A stretch of DNA of 64,000 bases from Halorarum salinum (GTDB taxonomy: Archaea > Halobacteriota > Halobacteria > Halobacteriales > Haloferacaceae), in assembly GCF_013402875.1 (NCBI RefSeq), contig NZ_CP058579.1, forward strand, positions 3,782,001 through 3,846,000, read 5' to 3'. Shown piece after piece: positions 34,577 through 44,144 of this stretch. The first letter of the stretch is position 1. Each line of letters starts with the position of its first letter. Both the position numbers and the translations under genes were made by a program. The notes below the pieces were generated by a model. It was not told the DNA's origin. It did no database searches and saw only the letters and a program-made list of their open reading frames with translations.

Positions 34577-35071
34577 GTGTCCGCCAGTCGCCCGCGCGCC
34601 GTCGTCCGGTTCCTCGCCCGCTACGCGAGCCTGTGCGAGGTCGGCGTCGGCCGCAGGCCGGACGTGGCCGCCGCGCTCGCCGACCGCGGCCGTCCGGTGA
34701 CCGCGACCGACGTCCACGACCGGGAACTCCCGGCTGGGGTCCGGTTCGTCCGCGACGACGTGGTCGAGGCGAGCGAGCGACCCGACCCCGGCGACCACTA
34801 CCGCGCGGACGCCGTCTACGCCCGGAACCTCCCGCCGGAGCTCCACCGGCCGGTCCTGACGGTCGCGCGCCGCGTCGACGCCGACTGCCTGTTCACCACG
34901 CTCGGCGGCGACCAGGCGGCCGTGGACGCCCGGCCCGTCGCCCTCGAGGACGGGACGACCGTCCACGTCGCCCGCGAACGGAACTACCGTCGGGAACGCG
35001 ACGACGAGCCGAAGCGCGGAAGTGATCCGGAACGCGGGGGCGATTCGGAGCGCGAGATCGACCCCGGGTAA
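34577..35071 (+). CDS. UPF0146 family protein
   Basis: A 164-residue protein of the archaeal UPF0146 family, beginning at GTG 34577. It has a Rossmann-like start: [22 protein letters not shown] followed by [13 protein letters not shown] and [17 protein letters not shown]. The fold resembles a small SAM-methyltransferase-like unit, but no activity is established. The last 30 residues are charged and low-complexity ([19 protein letters not shown]) and probably disordered. Divergent from archaemetzincin. Confidence 0.85.
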   Translation: MSASRPRAVVRFLARYASLCEVGVGRRPDVAAALADRGRPVTATDVHDRELPAGVRFVRDDVVEASERPDPGDHYRADAVYARNLPPELHRPVLTVARRVDADCLFTTLGGDQAAVDARPVALEDGTTVHVARERNYRRERDDEPKRGSDPERGGDSEREIDPG

Positions 35072-35160
35072 CGCGACGGCAGTCCTCGGCCGCGCCCGCC
35101 GGCACCTCCCCACCGGCCGGAGTCGGAACGCACATACGCCGGGCCCCCGCCCCTCCGGAC

Positions 35161-36027
35161 ATGCGAGTGGACGCGGTCGTGCTCGACGTGGACGGGGTAC
35201 TCGTCGACGTCGCCGACTCCTACCGGCGGGCGGTCGTCGAGTCGGTCGAGCGGCTCCACGGCGACACCCTGCCGAAGGCCGACCTGCAGGCGTTCAAGGA
35301 CGCCGGCGGCTTCAACAACGACTGGGAACTGACCGACGCGGTCGCGCTGTACGTGCTCGCCCGCGAGCGGGGGCTGACGGCCGACGTGGCCGCGTTCACC
35401 GGCGCCGTCGCCGACCGGGGCGGCGGCCTCGACGCGGCCCGGGCGGTCGTCCGGACCGAACTGGGCGAGGACGCGGCCGACGACGTGGAGGCCGCGTGGG
35501 ACTCCGACCGCCTGCGGGACACCTTCCAGACGCTCTATCTGGGAACGGAGCTGTACCGCGACGTCGAGGGCGGCGAACCGCCGTTCGACGCCCGCGGGTA
35601 CGTCAACGACGAGCCGGTCATCGTCACGCCGGGGACCATCGGGACCCTCCGCGAGCGGTACGCGCTCGGCGTCGTCACCGGGCGGCCGCGCGAGGAAGCG
35701 GTCATCGCGCTGGAACGGGCGGGCCTCGACCTCCCCGAGGGGCACCGCTTCACGATGGACGACTGGGCGGAGGGCAAGCCCCACCCGCGGGCGCTCGTCA
35801 CCCTCGCCGAGCGGCTGAACGCGCGTCGGGTCGCGTTCGTCGGCGACACGCTCGACGACGTTCGGACGGCCGTCAACGCCGCCGCGGCCGACGCGGAGCG
35901 GGCGTACTTCGGCGTCGGAGTCCTGACGGGCGGCCTGACCGGCGACGAGGGGCGGGCGAAGTACGCGGACGCGGGCGCCACGGCGGTGGTCGACTCCGTG
36001 AACGACCTCCCCGACCTGCTGGAATGA
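35161..36027 (+). CDS. HAD-superfamily hydrolase, TIGR01548-like
   Basis: A 288-residue HAD phosphatase. The nucleophile motif DVDGVLVD places Asp9 and Asp11; motif II is [10 protein letters not shown] (Thr), motif III the lysine in [11 protein letters not shown], and motif [14 protein letters not shown] large helical cap (about 20-160) begins [18 protein letters not shown] and contains [15 protein letters not shown]. This matches a haloarchaeal/archaeal subfamily (TIGR01548) sometimes found with histidine biosynthesis genes; the substrate is not proven. The stop overlaps the next gene (ATGA). Confidence 0.88.
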   Translation: MRVDAVVLDVDGVLVDVADSYRRAVVESVERLHGDTLPKADLQAFKDAGGFNNDWELTDAVALYVLARERGLTADVAAFTGAVADRGGGLDAARAVVRTELGEDAADDVEAAWDSDRLRDTFQTLYLGTELYRDVEGGEPPFDARGYVNDEPVIVTPGTIGTLRERYALGVVTGRPREEAVIALERAGLDLPEGHRFTMDDWAEGKPHPRALVTLAERLNARRVAFVGDTLDDVRTAVNAAAADAERAYFGVGVLTGGLTGDEGRAKYADAGATAVVDSVNDLPDLLE

Positions 36028-36239
36028 GCGAGCCGCGGGGGAGGGACGGGCGGCGGGTTCGACTGCTCCGGTTCCTGACCTACGTCGCCCTCCTCGACCT
36101 CCTGGCGCTCGCGATCGCGGCGCAGTTCGCCGCGCCGGACCCGCTCGTCCAGCTGCTCGCCGTCGGGCCGATGCTGGTGGTCGCGCCGGTGCTCGCCTAC
36201 TGGTTCGTGTACGTTCGGGGACGGAACGACGGCGGCTGA
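36024..36239 (+). CDS. Small two-helix membrane protein, unknown function
   Basis: A 71-residue protein with a basic start ([17 protein letters not shown]) and two hydrophobic helices ([37 protein letters not shown]). It overlaps the HAD hydrolase gene by four bases, so it is translationally coupled to it. No family recognised. Confidence 0.65.
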   Translation: MSEPRGRDGRRVRLLRFLTYVALLDLLALAIAAQFAAPDPLVQLLAVGPMLVVAPVLAYWFVYVRGRNDGG

Positions 36240-36302
36240 GCCGGGCCGGCAGACGCGTCCGGTCACGCAACGTTTACCGGCGGCCCCCCCGCAGTTCGGG
36301 GC

Positions 36303-36971
36303 ATGCGAATCGCGTTGCTCGGCGGAACCGGCGACGTCGGCGAGGGGCTCGCCCTCCGGTGGGGCCGGGACACGGACCACGAACTGCTCGTCGGCTCGCG
36401 CGACCCGGAGAAGGCGCGGGACGCCGCCGAGTCGTACGCGGCGGCCGTCGCGGACGCCGGCGGCGAGGCCGACCTGAAGGGGTTCGCGAACGGGATGGCC
36501 GCCGACCGCGCGGACGTGGTCGTGCTCTCGGTCCCGCCGTACCACGTCGCAGACACCGTCGAGTCTGTCGCGGACGTGCTGGACGGGGAGGACGTGGTCG
36601 TCACCCCCGCCGCGGGGATGAAGCGCGACGACGACGGCTTCCACTACCACCCGCCGAGCGCCGGGAGCGTGACGGCGCTGGTCCGCGAGGCGGTTCCGGA
36701 CCCGATCCCGGTCGTCGGCGCGTTCCACAACCTCGCGGCCGGTCGGCTGGCGGACCTGGACGCCGACCTCGGCGTCGACACGCTCGTCCTCGGCGACGAC
36801 GCGGACGCGAAGGGGACGGTGTCGCGGCTGGCCGAGGAGATCGACGGGCTCCGGGCGCTGGACGCCGGCGGGCTGGCGAACGCCGCGGAGGTCGAGTCGG
36901 TGACGCCGCTGCTGGTGAACGTGGCGACGAACAACGAGGGGATGCACGACCTCGGCGTACGGTTTCTGTGA
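36303..36971 (+). CDS. npdG: NADPH-dependent F420 reductase
   Basis: Transfers hydride between coenzyme F420 and NADP(H). 222 residues with the N-terminal dinucleotide fold GGTGDVGEGLALRWG (about 8-22), the 2'-phosphate-binding region VGSRDPEKARDA (about 31-42), ADVVVLSVPPYHV (about 69-81), TPAAGMKRDDDGFHYHPP and VVGAFHNLAAGRL, all typical of Fno/NpdG. In haloarchaea it supplies or uses reduced F420. The gene lies just before repeat copy B. Confidence 0.92.
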   Translation: MRIALLGGTGDVGEGLALRWGRDTDHELLVGSRDPEKARDAAESYAAAVADAGGEADLKGFANGMAADRADVVVLSVPPYHVADTVESVADVLDGEDVVVTPAAGMKRDDDGFHYHPPSAGSVTALVREAVPDPIPVVGAFHNLAAGRLADLDADLGVDTLVLGDDADAKGTVSRLAEEIDGLRALDAGGLANAAEVESVTPLLVNVATNNEGMHDLGVRFL

Positions 36972-37013
36972 GTAGTGGCTAGTTTCGGTGTGGACAGCGG
37001 TTCGTAAACTACT

Positions 37014-37366
37014 GCCTCGAAAGCCCTCGGCCGGCCCCTTTCAGTCCCGCCCCGTGGGACGGTCGGGTGAGCGTCGTGGTGTGTCCCCAGGCCTCCCCGG
37101 CGGGCGCGGCGTCGCTCCCTCCGGTCGCTCGCGGGGCGCCCGCCGCATCCTTCCGACCGTCGATCGGCAAACGATTCGGTGGACTACCGGCGACGGACGT
37201 ACTTGGTAGTCGAGCCAACGACGCTCGGCCGGGAGGCCGGCAGGGTGGGAATGGAAGGGGCCGCGGCGCTCGGGGAAGCACGGCACCGCAAGCACCGCAG
37301 CGAGCGAAGCGAGCGAGGAGCGCAGCGTGTGGCGCGCGACCCGAGCGCCGCGGGGGCTTCCGTGGT
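37014..37366. repeat. Interspersed repeat element, copy B
   Basis: The left end gcctcgaaagccct and the block ggcccctttcagtcccgccc are shared with copies A and C. The inverted partner here reads gtgggaatggaaggggccgcgg (one base change in gggactgaaaggg) near 37247-37268, followed by gcaccgcaagcaccgcagcg and a right end cgcgggggcttccgtggtc. It occupies almost all of the 457-base gap between npdG and the MDR gene; no other gene is seen there. Confidence 0.6.
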
Positions 37367-37428
37367 CATGTCGTCGTTGGCAGCCACCACGACTCCCGAA
37401 ACACGGACCGATCGAATAGGAATCCTAC

Positions 37429-38433
37429 TCAGTGATCAGCGACCTCCACCACCTGCTTCCCGACGTTCTCGCCCTCGAACAGCCCCAGGAACGCGTCGGG
37501 CGCGTTCTCCAGCCCCTCGGTCACCGTCTCCCGGTACTGCAGTTCGCCGCCCGCCACCAGTTCCCCGAGGCGCTCGGTCGCCGCCCCGAACCGTGGCGCG
37601 AAGTCGCCGACGAGGAACCCCTCGACGCGGGCCCTCGTCTCGACGAGTTTCCCGAGTTTCCGCGGGCCTGTCGGAACCTCCTCCTCGTTGTAGAGGGCGA
37701 TCTGTCCGCAGATCCCGACCCGCGCGTCGACGTTCAGGCGCTGGAACACGGCGTCCGTCACCGGGCCGCCGACGTTGTCGTAGTAGGCGTCGACGCCGTC
37801 GGTCAGTTCGTCCAGCCGCTCGCCGACGTCCTCCGACTCGTAGTTGACGCCGGCCGTCAACCCCAGCTCCCCGGTGAGCCAGTCGACCTTCTCGTCGCTG
37901 CCGGCGACGCCGACAACGTCCGCGCCCTGCAACTCGCCGAGCTGCCCCGCCACGGAGCCGACCGCGCCCGCGGCGCCCGAGACGACCATCACGTCGCCGG
38001 CCCGCGGCTCGACGACCTCGCGGACGCCGAAGTAGGCGGTCCGGCCGGGCATCCCGAGCACGCCCAGCGCGGTCGAGACCGGGAGTTCGCCCGTGTCGAC
38101 CGGCGTGAGCTCGGAGCCGTCCGCGGCGGCGTACTCGGCCCACGGGAGGTTCCCGACGACCGTCTCGCCCGGCTCGAACCCCGCCCCGTTCGACTCGACG
38201 ACCTCGGCGACCGCGCCGCCGTACAGCGGCCCGCCGACGTCCCACGGCTCGGCGTACGACTCCCCGGCGCGCATCCGGCCGCGCATGTACGGGTCCACGG
38301 AGAGGTACAGCAGGCGGACGAGCGCCTGCCCCGGTCCCGGCTCCGGCCGCTCCGCCTCCCGAAGGTCGAACGTGTCGGCGTCGGGCGTCCCCTCGGGTCG
38401 CTTCGCCAGGTGGTACCGACGGTTGTCGGCCAT
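37429..38433 (-). CDS. NADP-dependent MDR oxidoreductase (CurA/leukotriene reductase-like)
   Basis: A zinc-independent medium-chain reductase of 334 residues, started at MADNRRYHLAKRPEG. The motif LYLSVDPYMRGRMR near the N-terminus is diagnostic of the prostaglandin/leukotriene reductase and YncB/CurA group. The NADP site VVSGAAGAVGSVAGQLGELQG is at about 150-170, and NYESEDVGERLDEL and VDAYYDNVGGPVTDAV follow. Such enzymes reduce the double bond of enones and protect against reactive carbonyls. The actual substrate is unknown. Confidence 0.92.
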   Translation of the reverse strand: MADNRRYHLAKRPEGTPDADTFDLREAERPEPGPGQALVRLLYLSVDPYMRGRMRAGESYAEPWDVGGPLYGGAVAEVVESNGAGFEPGETVVGNLPWAEYAAADGSELTPVDTGELPVSTALGVLGMPGRTAYFGVREVVEPRAGDVMVVSGAAGAVGSVAGQLGELQGADVVGVAGSDEKVDWLTGELGLTAGVNYESEDVGERLDELTDGVDAYYDNVGGPVTDAVFQRLNVDARVGICGQIALYNEEEVPTGPRKLGKLVETRARVEGFLVGDFAPRFGAATERLGELVAGGELQYRETVTEGLENAPDAFLGLFEGENVGKQVVEVADH

Positions 38434-38598
38434 GGGCGGGAGGACGGGTCCCGCGCCCAAAGTCCCCGCGGCCGACGAACCCGAACGGCAGGTCGCCCCG
38501 GCGGTGGGACGGCCCGACGACCGGGTGAGACGGGCGTCCGAGCGCCGGAGCGACGGGGCGGCAGGGCGCTTATCACCCCCGCAGGACTACTGCGGGGC

Positions 38599-39435
38599 AT
38601 GAGCGGACTCGCACTCGACTCCACCCAGCTCGACCGCTACTCGCGGCACATCATCCTCGACGAGGTGGGCCCCGAGGGGCAGTCGGCGCTGCTCGACGGC
38701 TCCGTGCTGGTCGTCGGCGCGGGCGGACTGGGCTCGCCGGCCATCCAGTACCTCGCGGCCGCGGGCGTCGGCCAGTTGGCAATCGCCGACGACGACGTCG
38801 TCGAGCGGTCGAACCTGCAGCGCCAGATCGTCCACGCCGACGCCGACGTGGGCCGACCGAAGGCGGAGTCGGCCGCCGAGTACGTCCGGGATCTCAACCC
38901 CGACGTCGAGGTGACGACCCACGAGACGCGGGTCGACCCGGACAACGCCGTCGACCTGGTCGCCGACCACGACGTCGTCCTCGACGCCTCCGACAACTTC
39001 CGGACGCGCTACCTCCTCAACGACGTGGCGCGGCTCGCGGACGTCCCGGTCGCCCACGGCGCGATCTACAAGTTCGAGGGGCAGGTCACGACGCTCGTCC
39101 CGGACGGCCCGTGCTATCGGTGTCTGTTCCCCGAGGCACCCGAACCCGGCGAGGTGCCCGACTGTGCCACGACTGGCGTGCTCGGCGTGCTCCCGGGGAC
39201 CGTCGGCTGCCTCCAGGCGACCGAGGCCGTGAAGCTCCTCCTCCGGGGTGAGGGTCTCCTCGTGGACGGCGAACTGCTGCAGGGGCGCCTGCTGTTCTAC
39301 GACGCGATGGCGATGAGCTTCGAGACGGTGCCGTACCGGCGGAACCCCGACTGTCCGGTGTGCGGGGACGACCCCATCGACACCATCGAGGGCGTCGAGT
39401 ACGCCGGCGGCTGCGGCATCGGGGGCGAGGCGTGA
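38599..39435 (+). CDS. ubaA: SAMP-activating E1-like enzyme UbaA
   Basis: Adenylates ubiquitin-like SAMP proteins for protein conjugation, tRNA thiolation and molybdopterin sulfur transfer. 278 residues: nucleotide loop VVGAGGLGSPAIQYLAAAGV (38-57), SNLQRQIVH (71-79), DASDNFRTRYLLND (129-142). Zinc cysteines are Cys172/Cys175 and Cys252/Cys255, and the catalytic thioester cysteine is Cys189 in PDCATTGVLG. Start at MSGLALDSTQ. It overlaps the thioesterase gene by four bases (GTGA). Confidence 0.95.
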   Translation: MSGLALDSTQLDRYSRHIILDEVGPEGQSALLDGSVLVVGAGGLGSPAIQYLAAAGVGQLAIADDDVVERSNLQRQIVHADADVGRPKAESAAEYVRDLNPDVEVTTHETRVDPDNAVDLVADHDVVLDASDNFRTRYLLNDVARLADVPVAHGAIYKFEGQVTTLVPDGPCYRCLFPEAPEPGEVPDCATTGVLGVLPGTVGCLQATEAVKLLLRGEGLLVDGELLQGRLLFYDAMAMSFETVPYRRNPDCPVCGDDPIDTIEGVEYAGGCGIGGEA

Positions 39436-39866
39436 ACGTCGTCGACCTGCTCAACCGGATGCCGTACACGGACCTGCTCGGCGTCGACGTGGTCGAGGCG
39501 GCCGAGGGCGCGGCGGTCGCCGAACTTCCGCTCCGGGAGGAGCACTCCTCGGTCCCCGGCCGGACCGTCGCCCACGGCGGCGTGACCTACGCGCTCGCGG
39601 ACACCGTCGGCGGGGCCGCGGTCATCTCGCTCCACCGCAAACCGACCCCGACCGTGGACATGCGGATGGACTACCTGGCGCCGGCCACGGCCGACCTCCG
39701 CGCGGAGGCCGAGGTCGTCCGCGACGGGGGGTCGGTCGCCACCGCGAGGGTCCGGATCGAGGACGTCGAGGGAACCCACGTCGCGGACGCCCGCGGGACG
39801 TTCAAGACCGGCGGCGGCGGGGACGGCGGCGCGTGGGGATCCGCCGACCCCGAAGACGCCGTGTGA
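39432..39866 (+). CDS. Hotdog-fold thioesterase (PaaI-like)
   Basis: A 144-residue acyl-CoA thioesterase-type protein starting at GTG 39432, overlapping the UbaA stop. Family pattern: the core ALRMPYTDLLGVDVVEA-like start (NRMPYTDLLGVDVVE), RTVAHGGVTYALADTVGGAA (HGG motif with the acidic catalytic-type Asp) and MDYLAPATADLRAEAEVV. The last 22 residues are a Gly-rich tail. Substrate unknown; the linkage to UbaA might be functional or positional only. Confidence 0.88.
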   Translation: MNVVDLLNRMPYTDLLGVDVVEAAEGAAVAELPLREEHSSVPGRTVAHGGVTYALADTVGGAAVISLHRKPTPTVDMRMDYLAPATADLRAEAEVVRDGGSVATARVRIEDVEGTHVADARGTFKTGGGGDGGAWGSADPEDAV

Positions 39867-39919
39867 GACGTTCTCAGGGACTGTACCCCCTGAATTACGC
39901 CGCGCACGTCCGCCAAGGC

Positions 39920-39927
39920 TTTTTAAG
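39920..39927 (+). promoter_or_regulatory. TATA box of the TFB gene
   Basis: tttttaag, a near-consensus archaeal TATA box, lies about 72-79 bases before the TFB ATG at 39999, so a 5' UTR of about 45-50 bases is expected. Confidence 0.55.
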
Positions 39928-39998
39928 CTTGGGGCACCTAACTCGGAGTGAAGTAAACGTCCGGGCGCGAACCGTCCCGGGTCGTCTTCCCCCCTCCA

Positions 39999-41030
39999 AT
40001 GAGCAACGCAAAACAGTTCCGACAGAACCGGCGAGAGCACCGAGCGGACGAACACGAGGTGAACGCGGACGAGCGGGAGTCGGCCGGCGAGCGGGAGTCG
40101 GCCGACGAGCGGCAGGTCTGTCCCGAGTGTGGCGGCACCCTGGCGTCCGACGAGCGCCGCGGCGAGACGGTGTGTCGCGACTGCGGGCTCGTCGTCGACA
40201 CCGACGAGATCGACCGCGGGCCCGAGTGGCGCGCGTTCGACGCCGCCGAGAAGGACGAGAAGAGCCGCGTCGGCGCCCCCACGACCAACATGATGCACGA
40301 CAAGGGGCTCTCGACGAACATCGGCTGGCAGGACAAGGACGCCTACGGCAACCAGCTCTCGGGCAACCAGCGGCGCCGGATGTCGCGGCTCCGCACCTGG
40401 AACGAGCGGTTCCGCACCTCCGACCACCAGGAGCGGAACCTGAAGCAGGCGCTCGGCGAGATCGAGCGGATGGCCAGCGCGCTCGGCCTCCCGGAGAGCG
40501 TCCGCGAGACCGCCTCGGTCATCTACCGGCAGGCGCTGGAGAAGGACATGCTGCCGGGCCGGTCCATCGAGGGCATCTCCACCGCCAGCCTCCACGCGGC
40601 CGCGCGGATGGCGAACGTCCCGCGCTCGATCGACGAGGTCGCGCGGGTCTCCCGCGTCGACGAGGAGACGTTCGAGCGGGCGTACCGCTACGTCGTCCGC
40701 GAACTGAGCCTCGAGATCGAGCCGGCCGACCCGGCCGAGTACCTCCCGCGGTTCGCCTCCGAACTCGGCGTCAGCGACGAGGCCGAGCGGCAGGCGCGCG
40801 AACTGCTGGAGACCGCGAAGGAGGCGAACGTCCACTCGGGCAAGTCGCCCGTGGGGCTCGCCGCGGCGGCCATCTACGCCGCCGGCATCCTCACGAACGA
40901 GAAGCTCACCCAGAGCGAGGTCAGCGAGGTGACCGACATGAGCGAGGTCACCATCCGGAACCGGTACCAGGAGCTGCTGGCCGCCCGCGAGGACGCGGTG
41001 GGGTTCGGCGCCGGGCGCGCCACGGCGTAA
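39999..41030 (+). CDS. tfb: Transcription initiation factor TFB
   Basis: Recruits RNA polymerase to TBP-bound promoters. 343 residues. The N-terminal zinc ribbon uses Cys41, Cys44, Cys59 and Cys62 (CPECGG...CRDCG), followed by the B-reader region and two cyclin folds (about 125-215 and 220-315), the second containing TDMSEVTIRNRYQELL. A charged extension of 40 residues with a small internal duplication (ERESAGERESADERQ) precedes the ribbon. Haloarchaea carry several TFB paralogs; which one this is cannot be told here. Alone in its transcription unit. Confidence 0.96.
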   Translation: MSNAKQFRQNRREHRADEHEVNADERESAGERESADERQVCPECGGTLASDERRGETVCRDCGLVVDTDEIDRGPEWRAFDAAEKDEKSRVGAPTTNMMHDKGLSTNIGWQDKDAYGNQLSGNQRRRMSRLRTWNERFRTSDHQERNLKQALGEIERMASALGLPESVRETASVIYRQALEKDMLPGRSIEGISTASLHAAARMANVPRSIDEVARVSRVDEETFERAYRYVVRELSLEIEPADPAEYLPRFASELGVSDEAERQARELLETAKEANVHSGKSPVGLAAAAIYAAGILTNEKLTQSEVSEVTDMSEVTIRNRYQELLAAREDAVGFGAGRATA

Positions 41031-41129
41031 GGCGCGAGCCGCCTTCCGGCGGTTTCCGCCGGGAATCCGGCGTTCGCCGATTCCTCCCGAAAGATAACGC
41101 TTTTCGGCAGCCACTAGGAACCGAAGGGT

Positions 41130-42266
41130 ATGTCCGACGAACTCAAGCGCGGACTGGAAGGGGTGGTCGTCGCCGAATCCGGTCTGAGCCACATCGACGG
41201 GGACGCGGGGAAACTCGTCTACAGGGGGTACGCCATCGAGGACCTCGCGGAACACGCGTCCTACGAGGAGACGCTCTACCTGCTCTGGCACGGGGAGCTC
41301 CCAACCGAGTCCGAACTCGCCGACTTCTCCGGGGAGACGTCGGCCGAACGGGCCCTGTCGGACGACGCGATGGAGACGGTCCGGCGGCTGGCCGAGGCCG
41401 ACGAGGAGCCGATGGCCGCGCTCCGGACGATCACCTCCTCATTCTCGGCTCACGACCCCGACACCGACGAGGACCCGACCGACCACGACGCGAACGTCAG
41501 GAAGGGCCGGCGCATCACCGCCAAGATGCCGACCGCCCTCGCCGCGTACGCGCGGATCCGCAACGGCGACGAGCCCGTCGTACCACGCGAGGACCTCGAC
41601 CACGCCGCCAACTTCCTCTACATGCTGAACGACGAGGAGCCCGACGACGTGTTCGCGGACGTCTTCGACCAGGCGCTCGTGCTCCACGCCGACCACGGGC
41701 TCAACGCGTCGACGTTCTCCGCGATGGTCACCGCCTCGACGCTCGCCGACCTCCATTCGGCGGTCACCTCGGCGGTCGGCACCCTCTCCGGGAGCCTCCA
41801 CGGCGGCGCCAACGCCAACGTGATGCGGATGCTGGAGGAGGTCGACGAGTCCGACTCCGACCCCGTCGAGTGGGTCGAGCGGGCGCTCGAGGAGGGCCGC
41901 CGCGTCGCCGGCTTCGGCCACCGCGTCTACGAGGTGAAGGACCCCCGCGCGAACATCCTCGGCGAGCGCTCGGAGGAGCTGGGCGAGGCCGCCGGCGACA
42001 CGAGGTGGTACGAGATGTCGGTCGCGATCGAGGAGTACATGGCCGAGGAGAAGGGCATCGCGCCCAACGTCGACTTCTACTCCGCCTCGACGTACTACCA
42101 GATGGGCATCCCCGTGGACATCTACACGCCCATCTTCGCGGTCAGCCGCGTCGGCGGCTGGATCGCACACGTGCTGGAGCAGTACGAGGACAACCGGCTC
42201 ATCCGGCCCCGCGCGCGCTACGTCGGCGAGCGGGACGCCGAGTGGGTCCCCATCGAGGAGCGGTAG
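41130..42266 (+). CDS. citZ: Citrate synthase
   Basis: Condenses acetyl-CoA and oxaloacetate to start the TCA cycle. 378 residues, the archaeal/Gram-positive short type. Signature segments are VLHADHGLNASTFSAM (catalytic His), SGSLHGGANANVM (second His) and GFGHRVYEVKDPRANIL (substrate-binding His/Arg), with VDFYSASTYYQMGIP containing the catalytic Asp (about 317). A T-rich box (aacgctttt, about 41096-41104) lies 25-34 bases before the start codon. Confidence 0.95.
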   Translation: MSDELKRGLEGVVVAESGLSHIDGDAGKLVYRGYAIEDLAEHASYEETLYLLWHGELPTESELADFSGETSAERALSDDAMETVRRLAEADEEPMAALRTITSSFSAHDPDTDEDPTDHDANVRKGRRITAKMPTALAAYARIRNGDEPVVPREDLDHAANFLYMLNDEEPDDVFADVFDQALVLHADHGLNASTFSAMVTASTLADLHSAVTSAVGTLSGSLHGGANANVMRMLEEVDESDSDPVEWVERALEEGRRVAGFGHRVYEVKDPRANILGERSEELGEAAGDTRWYEMSVAIEEYMAEEKGIAPNVDFYSASTYYQMGIPVDIYTPIFAVSRVGGWIAHVLEQYEDNRLIRPRARYVGERDAEWVPIEER

Positions 42267-42397
42267 GCCGGAGCCGCGCGGTCGGCCGCTCGCGTCGCGT
42301 TCGCGTGGCCGGTAAGGAGTTCCTACCGCCCGACTCGGCGGGGTGGCGGCGCCACGACCGCCGACGAGGTTATCCGTTTCGCGGCCCAACGACGGGT

Positions 42398-42664
42398 ATG
42401 GGGTTCACAATCAGTCCCGAGCAGCGCAGCCAGTACGCCGACCGAATGCGTGAGGGCGGCTCGAAGGCGCGGGTGAGGGCCCGCGAGACGGCCGCCGAGC
42501 GGCGCGAGACGCTTCGACGGGAGCTGGGCGACCGTCTGTTCGACGCCCTCGAGGAGAACTTCCCCGAGGAGTACGCCGCCCGCCGGCGCCGCGACGCCGC
42601 CAAGGCGTTCGGCGCGGGGGTCGCCGTCGGCCTCGTCGGCCGCGAACTCCTCCGGCGTCGCTGA
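42398..42664 (+). CDS. Small helical protein with C-terminal hydrophobic segment
   Basis: An 88-residue protein starting MGFTISPEQRSQYADRM. A long charged helix (ARVRARETAAERRETLRREL) leads to a short hydrophobic stretch (AAKAFGAGVAVGLVGREL) and a basic tail RRR, suggesting tail-anchoring in the membrane. No family recognised. It is in the same direction as citrate synthase, 131 bases behind it. Confidence 0.65.
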   Translation: MGFTISPEQRSQYADRMREGGSKARVRARETAAERRETLRRELGDRLFDALEENFPEEYAARRRRDAAKAFGAGVAVGLVGRELLRRR

Positions 42665-42720
42665 GGCGGCCCCGCGGTTCGACCCGACCCGTCGACGGCG
42701 TCGACGTTTTTCGGAGCCGA

Positions 42721-44100
42721 TCAGTCCGTCGAGCGGCCGCTCCCGCGCTCGGCCATCATCCCGGCCGCCCGTTCGGCCCACCCCGAGTAGCGGAAGCCGA
42801 CGAGGACGACCAGCGCCATCCAGACGTACTGGAGGCCGACGCCCCAGTAGGCGCCGGTCGCCCCGTGGCCGAGGACGACCCCCGCGACGTACGTGAAGCC
42901 GAGCAGGAAGCCGAACACGCCCGTCAGCCGCGCGACCAGCGGGACCCGCGTCTCGCTCGCGCCCTGGAGCGCCCCCGAGAGCACCGAGAAGGAGACGAGG
43001 AACGCCCCCGAGAGCCCGTACACGCGCGCGAACGTCACCGCGTACGGGACCGCGCCCGACTCGTCGGTGAACACGTCGACGAACGCCGGCGCGGCGACGA
43101 CCAGTCCGAGCCCGATGACGCCGACGGTCGCCAGCCCGAGCGCCGTCACCGCGTAGCCGTAGAACCGGGCCGCCTCGTCGTCGCCGTCGCCAAGCGCCTG
43201 CCCGACGACGACCGAGGCGGCGACGTTGTACCCACGCGAGAGCGGCCCGGTCACCTGCTGGTACATCCGCCGGCCGATCTGGAAGCCGGCGTTCACGTTC
43301 GTGCCGAAGCCGAGGAGGATGCCGTTGAACGGGAACTCCGCGAGCGTGGCCCCGAACCCCTCGACGATCCGCGGCGTCGACACCCGGACGAGCTGCCGGG
43401 CGATGACCGGGTCGCGCGGGCGGACGAGGCTCGCGTCCGACCAGTCGGTGACCATCGCGGCGACGAGCGCGACCGCCGTGAGGACGTTCGCGGCGGCGGT
43501 GGCGACGCCGACGCCGACGATGCCGAGCCGGGGAATCCCGAGCGGTGCGAACCCGAGCCCGAGCGCCAGCGACCCGGAGATGTTGAGCCCGTTGGCGACG
43601 ACGTTGACGTACATCGGCGTCCGGGTGTCGCCGGTGCCCTGGAGCGAGCGCGCGCCGATCAGCGCGACGTGGCGGGCCGGCGCGGTGGCGAAGACGATGG
43701 CGAGGTACTGTCCGCCGAGTCGGACGCTCTCCGGGGCCGCCCCGAGGACGGCGATCATGGGGCCGCCGAGGAACAGGCCGGCGAGGACGAACGGGAGGCC
43801 CGCGAGCGCGCCCACGAGCACCGCCTGCGTGACATCCTCGTCCCGGTTCGCGGTCGCGGACGCGCCGGTGTCCTGGCTGGAGAGCGCGATGGCGCCGCCG
43901 CCGAGGCCGAGGCCGATGCGGAGCGGGAAGCGGGCGTACAGGTCCGCGAGGCCGATGGCCACGACCGCCGCGGGGGAGAACTGCGCGGTGACGACGACGT
44001 CGGTCGTCCGCATCGCCGTCCGGAACGTCTGCTCGGCCATGACCGGCCAGGCCAGCGAGAGCACTCGCCTCCAGACCCCGACCAGTCGGCCGCCGTCCAT
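42721..44100 (-). CDS. MATE-family efflux transporter
   Basis: A 459-residue membrane transporter with about twelve helices in two homologous halves, each opening with a MATE-type segment (VWRRVLSLAWPVMAEQTFRTAMRTTDVVV; and the RIVEGFGATLAEFPFNGILLGFGT region in the second half). MATE proteins expel cationic drugs or metabolites using Na+ or H+. The C-terminus is Ser/Arg-rich. Transcribed divergently from the N-acetyltransferase gene across a region with a 30-bp tandem repeat. Confidence 0.9.
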   Translation of the reverse strand: MDGGRLVGVWRRVLSLAWPVMAEQTFRTAMRTTDVVVTAQFSPAAVVAIGLADLYARFPLRIGLGLGGGAIALSSQDTGASATANRDEDVTQAVLVGALAGLPFVLAGLFLGGPMIAVLGAAPESVRLGGQYLAIVFATAPARHVALIGARSLQGTGDTRTPMYVNVVANGLNISGSLALGLGFAPLGIPRLGIVGVGVATAAANVLTAVALVAAMVTDWSDASLVRPRDPVIARQLVRVSTPRIVEGFGATLAEFPFNGILLGFGTNVNAGFQIGRRMYQQVTGPLSRGYNVAASVVVGQALGDGDDEAARFYGYAVTALGLATVGVIGLGLVVAAPAFVDVFTDESGAVPYAVTFARVYGLSGAFLVSFSVLSGALQGASETRVPLVARLTGVFGFLLGFTYVAGVVLGHGATGAYWGVGLQYVWMALVVLVGFRYSGWAERAAGMMAERGSGRSTD

Positions 44101-44144
44101 ACCCCACGCTCAGCCGGTCCGGGTTTCACGGTACCGGAAGCGGA

